From the NCBI GenBank assembly GCA_026196615.1, contig JAPHSW010000144.1, forward strand, positions 87,987-136,642: a stretch of 48,656 bases of DNA, read 5' to 3'. Numbering within the stretch: the first letter of the stretch is position 1; the number at the start of each line of letters is the position of its first letter. The notes under the pieces were generated by a model. It searched no databases. It was not told the origin of the DNA and saw nothing but the letters and a program-made list of their open reading frames with translations. Positions 26,599 to 38,200 of this stretch are shown here, in pieces. A program made the translations under genes and the position numbers. Source of the stretch: Gammaproteobacteria bacterium. GTDB lineage: Bacteria > Pseudomonadota > Gammaproteobacteria > GRL18.

Positions 26599-27081
26599 TT
26601 AAAAAGTCTTTGTTTGAATTGTCTTTAGAGTTATTAAATAAGAAACAATATCTTCTATATCCTGAGCACTGAGAATGGTAGTGTTTTCATAAATGGATGA
26701 AATTCGATTCATTTTTTCTGGTCCTCTAAAAAAACCGGGCATGATTGAATTAGGGTTAACCTGTTTCATATCGGTAACACGTAAACGTATTTGAGACTCA
26801 GTTAATCGTTGAGAAACTGCAATTAAAGAAGGCCCAATAGTACCGTGAAAATCATCCTCAGGAATAGGTAAGTGATGACAAGATAAACAATTACCTTTAT
26901 TTTTATTACGAACTAATTCACGTCCATTGCGGGGATCACCTTCTAAACCACCTAATGGGTTAAAAATGTTATCACCTTCGACAATATATTTTATTTCAGG
27001 AGATGCTGAAATATTATTTGAATAGAAGCAAAATAATACGATAAGACTATGAACTACTAATATATTTATTCTAACAAACAT
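26599..27081 (-). CDS. soxX: SoxX, c-type cytochrome subunit of SoxXA
   Basis: 160-aa periplasmic monohaem cytochrome c with a signal peptide (to about residue 26). It has the haem motif CLSCH (65-69), GTIGPSL, and the axial Met114 in NSIMPGF, all typical of SoxX. It accepts electrons from the SoxA reaction and passes them to the respiratory chain. It is first in a two-gene soxXA operon divergent from trpF. Confidence 0.9.
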   Translation of the reverse strand: MFVRINILVVHSLIVLFCFYSNNISASPEIKYIVEGDNIFNPLGGLEGDPRNGRELVRNKNKGNCLSCHHLPIPEDDFHGTIGPSLIAVSQRLTESQIRLRVTDMKQVNPNSIMPGFFRGPEKMNRISSIYENTTILSAQDIEDIVSYLITLKTIQTKTF

Positions 27082-27230
27082 AAAAAAGACATCAAAGAAA
27101 TTATGAAAAAACAGGTAAAGTAAACGAACTCATTATTATAAGGGATCATTTATGATAATGTTATGTTATCAGTATGAAAAAGCGATAAAATGTGGGATAA
27201 TTTCTCGTTTGAAGCTCAGTGTTTATAATA

Positions 27231-27842
27231 ATGATACAGATTAAGATTTGTGGTATCACAACGCCAGAAGATGCAAAAATGGCTTATGATTCAGGCGCTA
27301 ATGCGATTGGTTTGGTTTTCTATCCACCAAGTCCTAGACATGTCTCTATCGAGCAAGCCCGTGATATCACAAACTGCCTACCACCGTTCACAACAAGTGT
27401 TGCTTTATTTGTTAATGCAACACGAGAAGAGATTGAACAGGTTTTAGATATTGTACCCATTGATCTGATTCAATTTCATGGTGATGAAACTGAAGCGTTT
27501 TGCTCCTCATTTAAACGTCCTTATATCAAGGCTATACGGATGAAAGAAGGGCTTGATTTACACGTGTTACAGCATGAATATTCCAGTGCAAGAGGTTTAC
27601 TTCTTGATACCTATAAAAAAGGTGTACCAGGGGGAACTGGTGAAACATTCAACTGGGATAAAGTACCACATGACTTAGAAGTACCAGTTATTCTAGCAGG
27701 TGGTTTAGTTGCAGAAAATGTGAGACGTGCGATTAATATAGCCAGGCCTTATGCAGTTGATGTCAGTGGTGGCGTTGAAGCAAGTAAAGGCAGAAAAGAT
27801 AAACAAAAAATTATTCAATTTGTGAATAATGCAATAACTTAA
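27231..27842 (+). CDS. trpF: Phosphoribosylanthranilate isomerase
   Basis: Isomerises phosphoribosylanthranilate in tryptophan synthesis; 203 aa TIM barrel. The N-terminal KICGITTPEDA contains the catalytic Cys7, and AVDVSGGVE the catalytic Asp. The frame is open to a GTG at 27219, but ATG 27231 matches the normal N-terminus. First gene of the trpF-trpB-trpA-accD-folC block; trpE, G, D and C are not in the window. Confidence 0.96.
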   Translation: MIQIKICGITTPEDAKMAYDSGANAIGLVFYPPSPRHVSIEQARDITNCLPPFTTSVALFVNATREEIEQVLDIVPIDLIQFHGDETEAFCSSFKRPYIKAIRMKEGLDLHVLQHEYSSARGLLLDTYKKGVPGGTGETFNWDKVPHDLEVPVILAGGLVAENVRRAINIARPYAVDVSGGVEASKGRKDKQKIIQFVNNAIT

Positions 27843-27884
27843 ATTTTAAATTCATAATTGTAGATATTAACGGTAGTAATATTA

Positions 27885-29114
27885 ATGACAACACAGACAC
27901 AGGATCAATCAGAAAAAAAATTATCTGATATGCCCGATGAAAATGGACATTTTGGTCAATACGGTGGCATTTTTGTTCCCGAAACATTAATGGAGCCACT
28001 TGATGAGCTAAAAAAAGCTTATATTCATTTTTTTGAAGATCCAGATTTTATCGCTGAACTTGATAGTGATTTAGCCAATTATGTTGGTCGACCTTCTCCA
28101 TTGTATTTTGCTGAACGTTGGAGTCGTGAGTTGGGTGGAGCAAAAATTTATCTTAAACGTGAAGATCTTAACCATACTGGTGCTCATAAAGTTAATAATA
28201 CAGTAGGACAAATGCTGTTGGCTAAACGTATGGGCAAAACTCGTATTATCGCTGAAACAGGTGCAGGGCAACATGGTGTTGCAACAGCGACAGTTGCAGC
28301 TCGTTTAGGTCTAGAGTGTATTGTCTACATGGGAGCTGAAGATATTCAGCGCCAGGCTCTAAATGTGTATCGTATGAAACTTCTAGGTGCCAAAGTGGTT
28401 TCTGTTGAATCAGGTTCCAGGACACTTAAAGATGCACTTAATGAAGCAATGCGTGACTGGGTAACCAATATTGATAATACTTTTTATATTATTGGTACTG
28501 CAGCGGGGCCTCACCCTTATCCTGCAATGGTTAGAGATTTTCAAGCTGTTATTGGGCGAGAAGCCAAAGAACAGATCATGGCACATGAAGGACGACTTCC
28601 TGATGCTCTTGTGGCCTGTATTGGCGGTGGTTCAAATGCAATTGGTTTGTTTTATCCTTTTATTGATGATATGGATGTTTCCATTTATGGTGTAGAAGCA
28701 GCAGGTCATGGTCTTGAGACGGGTGATCATGCCGCACCTTTATGTGCAGGTAAGCCTGGAGTATTACATGGAAATCGAACTTATCTTATGGAAGACAGAC
28801 ATGGTCAAATCATCCCAACTCATTCAGTTTCTGCAGGCCTGGACTATCCAGGCGTTGGTCCTGAACACTCCTGGTTGAAAGATATCGGTCGAGCTAATTA
28901 CGTTGCTGTGACTGATGAAGAAGCCTTGAAAGGTTTTCACGATCTGACATTGACTGAAGGCATTATGCCTGCACTAGAATCCAGTCATGCAATTGCCTAT
29001 GTTACAAAATTAGCACCGACTATGGATAAAGATCAAATTATTATTATGAACTTGTCAGGACGTGGTGATAAAGACATACATACTGTTGCTACTATTGATG
29101 GCATTGAATTTTAG
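27885..29114 (+). CDS. trpB: Tryptophan synthase beta chain
   Basis: PLP enzyme joining indole and serine to tryptophan. The PLP lysine is Lys102 in HTGAHKVNN, and the phosphate-binding loop is [15 protein letters not shown] and [10 protein letters not shown] are also present. 409 aa, usual length, with an extra polar N-terminal stretch before GHFGQYGG. Lies 42 bases after trpF and 60 before trpA. Confidence 0.98.
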   Translation: MTTQTQDQSEKKLSDMPDENGHFGQYGGIFVPETLMEPLDELKKAYIHFFEDPDFIAELDSDLANYVGRPSPLYFAERWSRELGGAKIYLKREDLNHTGAHKVNNTVGQMLLAKRMGKTRIIAETGAGQHGVATATVAARLGLECIVYMGAEDIQRQALNVYRMKLLGAKVVSVESGSRTLKDALNEAMRDWVTNIDNTFYIIGTAAGPHPYPAMVRDFQAVIGREAKEQIMAHEGRLPDALVACIGGGSNAIGLFYPFIDDMDVSIYGVEAAGHGLETGDHAAPLCAGKPGVLHGNRTYLMEDRHGQIIPTHSVSAGLDYPGVGPEHSWLKDIGRANYVAVTDEEALKGFHDLTLTEGIMPALESSHAIAYVTKLAPTMDKDQIIIMNLSGRGDKDIHTVATIDGIEF

Positions 29115-29174
29115 CTTGAAAAGCATATATTTTAGAATTACTTTTGTATAAAAGTACTAGAGAGAATTGAGTAA

Positions 29175-29996
29175 ATGAGTCGAATTAAAGGTTGTTTTGA
29201 ACAGCTTAAAAAAGATAATAAAAAAGCATTGGTTCCTTATGTTGCTGCCGGTGATCCAAACCCTGAAATTACTCTTGATTTAATGCATTCTATGGTTGAG
29301 TCAGGGGCAGACATTATTGAATTAGGTGTTCCTTTTTCTGATCCCATGGCTGATGGTCCTGTGATTCAAAAAGCCAGTGAGAGGGCATTGATATATGGTA
29401 CTTCATTAACTGATGTTTTGGGGATAATTAAAAATTTTCGTGAAACAAATAATAAAACTCCTGTTGTATTAATGGGATACTTGAATCCTATTGAAGTTAT
29501 GGGCTATGACAAATTTGCGAGTATGGCCAGTGATGCCGGTGTGGATGGTGTTTTAACCGTTGATATTCCACCAGAAGAGGCTGAAACCTATATTCCAGCT
29601 CTAAGAGAATTTGATTTAGATCCTATTTTTTTATTGTCGCCAACCACGACAAAAGAGCGTATGAAACTTATTTGTCAATATGCTAGTGGATTTATTTATT
29701 ATGTTGCAGTCAAAGGAGTAACAGGAACTTCTGCATTAGATACTGCTGCTGTAGCTAAGCGATTAGAAATTATTAAAGAGATTACAGATTTACCCGTTGG
29801 TGTTGGCTTTGGTATTAAAAATGCTGAAACTGCTTCTGCAATTGGCCAGGTTGCAGAAGCAGTAGTGGTCGGTAGTGCCTTAGTCAATCTTGTAGAACAA
29901 AATGCTCATGCTCTCAGTAATGAAGATGCAAATAAAAAAATAATCAAAGAAATTAGTCAAGTATTGTCATCAATGCGTACCGCATTGGATGCTTGA
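29175..29996 (+). CDS. trpA: Tryptophan synthase alpha chain
   Basis: Releases indole from indole-3-glycerol phosphate and channels it to TrpB. Catalytic Glu49 (IIELGVPFSDP) and Asp60 (MADGPVIQ) are in place, as is the phosphate-binding GFGIKN. 273 aa, normal length. Confidence 0.98.
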   Translation: MSRIKGCFEQLKKDNKKALVPYVAAGDPNPEITLDLMHSMVESGADIIELGVPFSDPMADGPVIQKASERALIYGTSLTDVLGIIKNFRETNNKTPVVLMGYLNPIEVMGYDKFASMASDAGVDGVLTVDIPPEEAETYIPALREFDLDPIFLLSPTTTKERMKLICQYASGFIYYVAVKGVTGTSALDTAAVAKRLEIIKEITDLPVGVGFGIKNAETASAIGQVAEAVVVGSALVNLVEQNAHALSNEDANKKIIKEISQVLSSMRTALDA

Positions 29997-30044
29997 AGCG
30001 ATTAATACTGTCGCAAGACAAGAATAACAACACGAGAAATAAAT

Positions 30045-30899
30045 ATGAATTGGTTTACACGCTTATTACCATCTATTAGTACTGATGGTGCATCAAAGAA
30101 AGCTGTACCTGAAGGCTTATGGGACAAGTGTCCAGCCTGTAGTGCAGTTTTATACAGAGTTGAACTTGAAAGAAATCAAGAAGTTTGTCCAAAATGCGAT
30201 CATCATATGCGCATTAGAGCTAGAAAACGTCTTGAAAACCTTTTTGATGAAGGTTCTATCACTGAATTATCAGCAAATCTGGAACCTGTTGATGAATTGA
30301 AGTTTAAGGATTCAAAAAAATATAAAGATAGAATTATTGCTGCTCAAAAAGCAACTGGTGAAAAAGATGCTCTGATTACAATGGAGGGTAAAATTAATGA
30401 CTTTCCTCTTGTAGTTGCAGCCTTTGAATTTCGTTTTATGGGTGGTTCTATGGGAGCCGTAGTCGGCGAAAAATTTGTAAGAGCTGTCAACCAATGCCTT
30501 GAAAAAGATTTACCATTTGTTTGTTTTTCTGCAAGTGGTGGTGCCAGAATGCAGGAGGCTCTTTTTTCATTAATGCAAATGGCCAAAACCAGTGCTGCTT
30601 TAGGAAAAATGCGCAGAAGAGGATTACCATTTATCTCGGTAATGACTGATCCAACTATGGGTGGTGTTTCTGCTAGTTTTGCTACATTGGGTGATATTAA
30701 TATGGCAGAGCCTAATGCATTGATTGGCTTTGCCGGCCCTCGTGTTATTGAACAAACTGTTCGAGAAAAACTTCCTGAAGGATTTCAACGTAGTGAATTT
30801 TTACTTGAACATGGTGCTATCGATATGATTGTTTCTCGTCTTGAAATGGGCGAAAAACTGGTTAATGTACTTTCTATGTTGATGAATAAACGAGCTTAA
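30045..30899 (+). CDS. accD: Acetyl-CoA carboxylase carboxyltransferase subunit beta
   Basis: With AccA it transfers the carboxyl group from biotin to acetyl-CoA, giving the malonyl-CoA used by fabD. An N-terminal zinc finger uses Cys29, 32, 48 and 51. The crotonase-fold domain has [11 protein letters not shown] and [11 protein letters not shown]. 284 aa. The trpA-accD-folC linkage is a common gammaproteobacterial order. Confidence 0.97.
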   Translation: MNWFTRLLPSISTDGASKKAVPEGLWDKCPACSAVLYRVELERNQEVCPKCDHHMRIRARKRLENLFDEGSITELSANLEPVDELKFKDSKKYKDRIIAAQKATGEKDALITMEGKINDFPLVVAAFEFRFMGGSMGAVVGEKFVRAVNQCLEKDLPFVCFSASGGARMQEALFSLMQMAKTSAALGKMRRRGLPFISVMTDPTMGGVSASFATLGDINMAEPNALIGFAGPRVIEQTVREKLPEGFQRSEFLLEHGAIDMIVSRLEMGEKLVNVLSMLMNKRA

Positions 30900-30958
30900 A
30901 CTTGTTTTTTTATTATATAAGCCACTCTATTACACAGATTTGATGCTAAAAGATTGAT

Positions 30959-32338
30959 ATGTTTAAAACCCTTAATGAGTGGTTAGACTGGCAGGAAACA
31001 TTACATCCATCTGAAATAGACTTAGGCTTGGAAAGAGTTGAAAAAGTACTTCATCGGTTAATTCCTGAATGCATTTCAGCTTCACGCCAGTTTGTTTCAC
31101 CTTATACAATAGTTACTGTGGCTGGGACTAATGGTAAAGGTTCTTCAGTGGCTATGCTTGAATCGATTTTAGTCGAAGCGGGTTATAAAGTTGGTAGTTA
31201 CACCTCTCCACATCTTCTTAAATATAATGAAAGAATAAAAGTTAATCAGATTCCTGTGACTGATGAGTTTATTTGCGATTCATTTGAAAGAATAAATACT
31301 TCAAGAGGTGAGCTTTCTTTAACCTATTTCGAGTTCGCTACTTTAGCAGCTATTGATATTTTTTATTATCAGTCCTGTGAAATTGTCATTCTTGAAGTAG
31401 GCTTGGGTGGAAGGCTTGATGCGGTTAATGTGGTTGATGCTGATGTTGCTTTGGTAACAACGGTTGATATTGACCATCAAGAATGGCTTGGCTCTGATAG
31501 AGACAGCATTGGTATTGAAAAAGCAGGTATTTTTCGCCAAAACAAGCCTGCGATTTATGGTGATTCTGATATGCCGCAAAGCATTCAGAGAATTGTTGAT
31601 CAAAAACAGCTATCCTTGTATCAATATTCTGTTGATTATCATTCCGAAAGTAGGAGTCAACAATGGGACTGGTTGATTTCTACTGCTAAGCAAATTAAAA
31701 ACAATGGTAATAAGTTGACACTGTCTTGTCGTTATAACTTACCAATGCCGAATTTAAGTGGTACTGCGCAATTAAAAAATGCTTCCAATGTTTTAATGGT
31801 GTTAGAGTTATTAAGGAAAACTTTTCCTGTTACTCAAGCTGAAATAAAACGAGGATTACAAAATATTCAGCTACCCGGGCGTTTTCAGATTGTTTCAACA
31901 GAGCCTTTGGTTATTCTTGATGTTGCTCATAATGTGCAGGCAGTTCAAGTTCTTAATGACTCAATAAAGAGTTTAAATCAAAGTTCATCTGGAAAAATTC
32001 ATGTTATTGTCGGTATGTTAAGGGATAAAGAAGTTTTAGATGTACTTTCTGTTTTAGCACCTATTGTTCATAGTTGGCGGGTTATTGATTTGAATTCACC
32101 AAGGGCGATGCCAGCAGAAGATATAAAAGCACTTTTAATAAATAATAAGCTATTGAGTAATGGTGAGGATAAAAAAATTCAATGTTTTTCAAATTTTGAA
32201 CAGGCTTATAAAAATTTTTGTACAGATAATTTAATGCTAAATTCGATTGATACTTTACTGGTATTTGGATCTTTTTTTACTGTGACTGATGCCCTCCATT
32301 TCTTTCAATCTTCAGATAAAATGATGACTCATGAGTGA
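30959..32338 (+). CDS. folC: Dihydrofolate synthase/folylpolyglutamate synthase
   Basis: Adds glutamate to dihydropteroate and folates, downstream of pabB/pabC. Mur-ligase fold: P-loop TVAGTNGKGSS, SYTSPHL, EVGLGGRLDAVNV, VDIDHQEWLG and LDVAHN are all visible. 459 aa, slightly above usual. The last eight bases overlap the next gene. Confidence 0.96.
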   Translation: MFKTLNEWLDWQETLHPSEIDLGLERVEKVLHRLIPECISASRQFVSPYTIVTVAGTNGKGSSVAMLESILVEAGYKVGSYTSPHLLKYNERIKVNQIPVTDEFICDSFERINTSRGELSLTYFEFATLAAIDIFYYQSCEIVILEVGLGGRLDAVNVVDADVALVTTVDIDHQEWLGSDRDSIGIEKAGIFRQNKPAIYGDSDMPQSIQRIVDQKQLSLYQYSVDYHSESRSQQWDWLISTAKQIKNNGNKLTLSCRYNLPMPNLSGTAQLKNASNVLMVLELLRKTFPVTQAEIKRGLQNIQLPGRFQIVSTEPLVILDVAHNVQAVQVLNDSIKSLNQSSSGKIHVIVGMLRDKEVLDVLSVLAPIVHSWRVIDLNSPRAMPAEDIKALLINNKLLSNGEDKKIQCFSNFEQAYKNFCTDNLMLNSIDTLLVFGSFFTVTDALHFFQSSDKMMTHE

Positions 32339-32948
32339 AGAAAAAAATATAAATATAAAACAGCGTATTATAGGCGCTTTAGTGCTAGTTTCATTAGGTA
32401 TTATAATAATTCCAATGCTCCTTAACGGTGGTGCAACTTCCAGTCAATCAATATCAGGTGAGAATATTCCTCCTGTACCCAAAGAACTCAAAAAAGTTTT
32501 ACCCAAAGTACCACAACCAATAGTTATGCCCGCTGCTAAAACTGTTAAAGCATACCCTGAACGAACAAGTTCTAACTCTAAAAAATTAGTTGAGAAATCA
32601 ACAACAACAGAACCTAATAAGGTAATAGAGGCTAAATCTGAAGCAGTACATAGTGAATCTGTCACTCAGCCAAAATATAAAAAGGCAAAAAAACCAACTT
32701 CTACTAAAATTGATACGGCATATACATTACAAATTGCTAGTTTTAGTAAGAAAAGTAATGCTGAATCTTTGCAAAATAAATTACGTAAAAAGACATATAA
32801 GGCCTATATTGAATCAATTTTAACTTCAAAAGGTAGAATTTATCGTCTTCGAGTGGGGCCTTATTTGAATTTTGATCAAATTTCCAGACAAAAAAATAAA
32901 ATTGAAAAGGAATTTAAATTAAAAAATACGGCTATTATTAAATATTAA
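32331..32948 (+). CDS. dedD: SPOR-domain cell-division protein (DedD-like)
   Basis: 205 aa. A short cytoplasmic start, a membrane segment (about 12-28), a Lys/Pro/Ser/Thr-rich periplasmic linker and a C-terminal SPOR domain (about 127-205: YTLQIASFSKKSNAESLQNK, then YRLRVGPYLN). SPOR domains bind denuded septal peptidoglycan. It overlaps folC by 8 bases and precedes cvpA, exactly as dedD does in E. coli. Confidence 0.9.
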   Translation: MSEEKNINIKQRIIGALVLVSLGIIIIPMLLNGGATSSQSISGENIPPVPKELKKVLPKVPQPIVMPAAKTVKAYPERTSSNSKKLVEKSTTTEPNKVIEAKSEAVHSESVTQPKYKKAKKPTSTKIDTAYTLQIASFSKKSNAESLQNKLRKKTYKAYIESILTSKGRIYRLRVGPYLNFDQISRQKNKIEKEFKLKNTAIIKY

Positions 32949-33085
32949 TTGAGATTATTTATAGAGCTGTTTTGTCTTTAACCATCTAAAGAATTTAGTA
33001 GTGCTGTCGAGTGAATTGAGATAAAATGATCTGCTTGATTTCCTTTTGAGCTTTTACTTTACTTATATAAAGTTGAGAATAATAA

Positions 33086-33583
33086 GTGTCACTTATTTGG
33101 CCTGATTATATTATTTTTGTCATAATAGCTGTTTCTGCAGTGATTAGTTTGCTCCGCGGTTTTGTCCGTGAATCGCTTGCTCTGGCAGGCTGGGTATTGG
33201 CTATATGGGTGAGTTTTATATATATGCATCAAATGGCTATTTTCATTGATCCTTACTTGAATCTACCACCATCAATTCTTTCTCTGGTTTCTTTTTCACT
33301 ATTATTTATTTTGACATTGATTGTTTCTGCTTTGGTTAGTAATTTGATTGCATCATTAGTTGATAAAACAGGTTTATCTGGTACAGATCGGGCAATTGGG
33401 ATGTTATTTGGTATTGCTCGAGGTATTATCATGGTTGGTATTTTAATATTATTGGCGGGTTTTACTTTAGTTCCACAAGATCCCTGGTGGAAAGAATCAG
33501 TCTTAATTCCGCATTTTCAACAGCTTGCAATTATGATGAAGGACTTTTTACCTCCTCATATTGCTGCGAAACTTCATTATTAG
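33086..33583 (+). CDS. cvpA: CvpA family membrane protein
   Basis: 165-aa inner-membrane protein with about four hydrophobic segments and the CvpA pattern DYIIFVIIAVSAVISLLRGF, FVRESLAL and GTDRAIGMLFGIARG. Start is GTG at 33086. In E. coli cvpA is needed for colicin V export; its wider role is unclear. The next gene is purF, 16 bases on, as in E. coli. Confidence 0.93.
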   Translation: MSLIWPDYIIFVIIAVSAVISLLRGFVRESLALAGWVLAIWVSFIYMHQMAIFIDPYLNLPPSILSLVSFSLLFILTLIVSALVSNLIASLVDKTGLSGTDRAIGMLFGIARGIIMVGILILLAGFTLVPQDPWWKESVLIPHFQQLAIMMKDFLPPHIAAKLHY

Positions 33584-33599
33584 TGTAGGTGTATAACTT

Positions 33600-35111
33600 A
33601 TGTGTGGCATTATTGGTATTGTTGCAAAAAACAATGTTAATCAGGATCTTTATGATGGTTTAACAGTTCTTCAACATAGAGGACAGGATGCTGCTGGAAT
33701 AGTCACATATGATGACAAGCGTTTGCATCTGCGTAAAGGAAATGGTTTAGTAAAAGATGTATTTACTACTAATGACATGATGCGTTTACAAGGTCATATG
33801 GGAATAGGGCATGTTCGTTACCCAACAGCAGGTAGTTCGTCTTCAGCTGAGGCTCAACCACTCTATGTGAATTCACCCTATGGTATCGCTTTGGCTCATA
33901 ACGGCAACTTAACTAATGCTCATGAGTTAAAAGAAGAAATCTATAATCAGGATCTAAGACACCTTAATACTGACTCTGACTCAGAGGTTCTATTAAATGT
34001 CTTTGCCCATGAGGTGCAAACCTCTCATAAATTGCGTATCAATGAAGAAGATGTATTCAAAGCCATTGGAGCTGTTCATAAACGTTGTCGTGGTGCTTAT
34101 GCCAGTGTTGCGATGATAACAGGCTATGGTATTGTCGGATTTAGAGACCCTAATGGTATTCGTCCTGTCGTTTATGGCCAGAGAAATACGCCGGAAGGAA
34201 AAGAGTATTGTATCGCTTCTGAAAGTGTTGCTCTTGATGTTATAGGGTTTGAGTTGATTGATGATATCAAACCTGGTGAAGCCGTTATTATTACAGCTGA
34301 AGGTATTGTTTATACCCAGCAATGTGCAGAAAATCCTCGGTATACCCCCTGCATTTTTGAGCACGTTTATTTTGCACGCCCTGATTCTATTATGGACAAT
34401 ATTTCAGTTTATAAAGCACGTTTACGAATGGGCGAAAAACTGGCAAAGAAGATTTTGAAAACGTTTCCAGATCATGACATTGATGTAGTTATGCCAATTC
34501 CAGATACAAGCCGTTCTTCTGCATTAGAATTGGCCAATTCACTAGGTGTTCGCTATCGAGAAGGTTTTATGAAAAATCGATATATTGGCCGTACTTTTAT
34601 TATGCCAGGACAAAAACTGAGAAAAAGCTCTGTTAAGCAAAAATTGAATGCTATGGAACTGGAATTTAAAGGTAGAAATGTTTTATTAGTTGATGACTCA
34701 ATTGTTCGAGGTACGACTTCAAGTCAAATTGTCAAGATGGCGCGTGAAGCTGGTGCTAAAAAGGTTTATTTTGCTTCAGCTTCGCCAGCAGTAAAGTATC
34801 CAAATGTTTATGGTATTGATATGCCATCCCCTGAAGAGTTTGTTGCTCATAACCGTAATTCTAAAGATATTGCTGATGAAATTGGTGCTGATTGGTTAAT
34901 TTATCAAGATTTAGAGGATTTAATTCAATCATGCCATCGCGGTAATAAACATATTACTGAGTTTGATTGTTCTGTCTTTAATGGTGAATATGTGACAGGA
35001 GATATTGATAAAAAATATCTTTTTGATATTAACCAGCGACGTAATGATAACGCTAAACAAAACAAGCTTGAACGTGAAAATGAGATTCTTGATATTCACA
35101 ATAGTGAGTGA
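33600..35111 (+). CDS. purF: Amidophosphoribosyltransferase
   Basis: First committed step of purine synthesis (PRPP + Gln). Nucleophile Cys2 follows the start Met in MCGIIGIV. The PRPP-binding motif [14 protein letters not shown] is present. No iron-sulfur cysteine pattern was seen. 503 aa matches the E. coli type. Confidence 0.97.
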   Translation: MCGIIGIVAKNNVNQDLYDGLTVLQHRGQDAAGIVTYDDKRLHLRKGNGLVKDVFTTNDMMRLQGHMGIGHVRYPTAGSSSSAEAQPLYVNSPYGIALAHNGNLTNAHELKEEIYNQDLRHLNTDSDSEVLLNVFAHEVQTSHKLRINEEDVFKAIGAVHKRCRGAYASVAMITGYGIVGFRDPNGIRPVVYGQRNTPEGKEYCIASESVALDVIGFELIDDIKPGEAVIITAEGIVYTQQCAENPRYTPCIFEHVYFARPDSIMDNISVYKARLRMGEKLAKKILKTFPDHDIDVVMPIPDTSRSSALELANSLGVRYREGFMKNRYIGRTFIMPGQKLRKSSVKQKLNAMELEFKGRNVLLVDDSIVRGTTSSQIVKMAREAGAKKVYFASASPAVKYPNVYGIDMPSPEEFVAHNRNSKDIADEIGADWLIYQDLEDLIQSCHRGNKHITEFDCSVFNGEYVTGDIDKKYLFDINQRRNDNAKQNKLERENEILDIHNSE

Positions 35112-35207
35112 TTATTAATTTATAAATTTTTACATATTCGTTCAACTGGAAGTGGCTCAGCTACTTGATTTATCATATCTATGCCCTATGATTAAATATG
35201 AATATAT

Positions 35208-38200
35208 TTGACTGAAGGCAATTTCTCATTGGAACGAAGAACTTATAATCGATCACCTGTAAGGCTTGATGCAGTTGTGCATGATCGGATGTATCGTTCG
35301 TGGGACTTTATCATTGAAGACTTTGGTTTTGATGGTCTCCGATTATCCTGGAATAACAAAGAATTAATGCCTGGAAGTATTGGTGTTGATGATCTCCTTG
35401 ACGTTAAATTTACCATTAAATCTGATGTAAAATCTGACCAGCATATTGAAGAAGTAGACTATCACCTTGAAGTTAAAGTTATTCGTGTTTTGGATCAAGG
35501 ACTTGCTGTCACACTGTTTAATCCAGGTTTGGATGCGTTAGCTGAACTTAGTAGGAAACAACATCAAAGTGGCATGCATGGTGATGCAACTCTTGCTCGC
35601 ACTCTAGATAAAAAATCACAAAATCTACTTGATACTGTGAGACATAGTTTTATAAAAAATATGTCTCACATGACAGAAATTTTTTTACCAATTGTTCATG
35701 ATGAGTTATTTCGACAAGCTGAAAGCTCTTCAAATAATACTGAACAAACGCTTTATTTTGATGCTATTAATACTCTTAATAAAACCAAGAAAAGTCTTAA
35801 AATTCAATTTATTAAACTTTTAGAAAAGCATCTTAATACATGCTGTGAAGGAAACAAAAAAAATAATAAAAAACAAGATTTTGATGAGTTAGAATTGATT
35901 GACCAAAATGATTATGAAAACTGGTTGGCAGTTAATCAGCTTATAATTCATGTATCACCTCTTTATGAACAAGAGTTGATTGAAATTGAGTTAAGACTGG
36001 CACATTTACTTAATACTGACATAAAAAACCTTACTGAAAATCCTTTTTCACCAGAAACAATTTTTAACAGTTTTAGTGAAACCATTCATAACCACTTTTT
36101 GAATAATGATATTCTACTCATTCTTTATCATCAGTTTAAAAAAGTTGTCGACAGTAAATTATTTGATACTTACAAAGAGATCAATAAAATCTTTATTGAT
36201 CAGAATATACTTCCAATAATTGAAAAGAAAAAATTAAAAATAGTTAAAGAATCTTCAGGAAGTGATATTTCTTCAAGGGATAATTTTTCAACTAAAACTG
36301 ATGAATCTGCAACGACGGAATTATCTGCAAATTCTAATCATAGTGCAAAGCAACAACCCCAAAATCAGATAGAAAATAATTCAAATGCTTCGTTTGGAAA
36401 CAACAATCAAGCATTGGCTTCAAATGCGCATCTCAGTGAAATAAATACAATTAACAATAATGTTAATTTGGTGCCAACTTATCAGACTCTTAAAGAGCTT
36501 CTTTCTTTTCAAAATGGTGAAGAAGTTGATGGACTATCACAAGACTTTTTTGATTCTGATGAATATAAGAATCAACTAGACTACCTTATTTCTGAATTAA
36601 CTCAAATACAGTACAAACAAGCCAAAGATGTTACACAGAATGGAATTACTCCTTTTGATTTAGAATCACTTGTACAAAATTGTATTAAAAAAGAAATCTT
36701 CTCAATTGAAATAAAAAATGAATTTGAATATACAGTTGATATTATTAAACGCTTGTTTGATTCCATTCAGAATGATGCCTGGCTAGGTCGTCCTGTAAAA
36801 AAACTTTTATCTTTATTAAAAATTCCATTACTAAAAGTTTCTTTGCTTCATAAAGATTTTTTTGAATCCTGGTCAAATCCAGCTCGAATATTAATGAACA
36901 AATTGGCCATGGTTGATTTTGATGATGAAAAAAATAACTTTTATCTCAAAGCTCATTCTTTTGTTCTTTTTATCTTAAAAAATTATGATAAAGACTTAAG
37001 TGTGTTTTCTAAGGTTCAAGAGGTTCTTACTGAGCTTTTAGATATTCAATCAAAACATTATAAAAAAAATGTGAATAGAGTTGTCACACATTGGAATGCC
37101 CAACAAGTTGTTACTAATGAAATTGCCAATCGACTGGCAGGGAAATCGACTCCATTAATTATTGCTGATTTTATCAGTTACCAATGGCTTCCTATTCTTG
37201 TTAATACCTACCTTAAACAAGGCAAAGAGAGCAATCAATGGAGTCAGTATTTGCAAGCTCTTGATATGTTAATTTTAAGTATGAGTGGGGATGTAAGTGA
37301 AGAATTTATTGATAAAGATGTTATTTTATTTATCATAAAACAAGGTTTGGAAGAAAATGGTCAGCTCAATAAAAAGATAATTGATGCTATAAGTTTATTT
37401 TTATCTGAAGGGAAATCAGATAATGGTGTACAACTTGATTATGAAAGTATCATCAAATTGCTCATCAATGGTTATGCTCTTTCTGATAAATCAGCTTTTG
37501 CAAAAATTAATAAGGGTGTTACTGACGCAATGGCTTTGGCCAACAAAGCCATTGCAAAACGATTGAAAGTTAATGATTACGTTAATTTTAAGCAACATTT
37601 AAAGAAAGATACCGAAAGAGGCAATAGAATCACTCGCCTACAATATATATGGGGAAGTGATGCTCAAAATGTTTTTGTTTTTTCTGGAAGAACTGGTCAA
37701 CAACAAGCGGTTTTTAATTTAACAGAAGTGATTTCTATGTTGGATAATGGTCAATTATGTCCGACTAAAGATTATGATCTTCCATTACTGGAAAGAAGCT
37801 TATATGCAATTCTAGGTGATGTTCATGATGATCTGGCAAAAGACAGTGTGTTGGATAAGCTGACAGGACTTATCAATCAAAAAGAATTTGTACGTCTTTT
37901 AACTCAAAAGCTTCAGGGAAGAAAGAAGGATGACTCTGAATGTACTCTCTTTTTGATTGATATTGATCATTTTAGTTTGATTAATGATACTTGTGGCTAT
38001 GATGCTGGTGATCAATATATTTCTGAAATTTCAAGAGATATTAAGAACAGTTTACCATCGGATGTGATCTGTGCACGTTATGGTACATGTGAATTTATTG
38101 TTTTGCTTCCTGGATATTCAGAAGTTGAAGCATCAATAATTTCTGAGTCACAACGATGCTTAGTGAACCACCATAATTTTAAATGGGATGATAAAGAATT

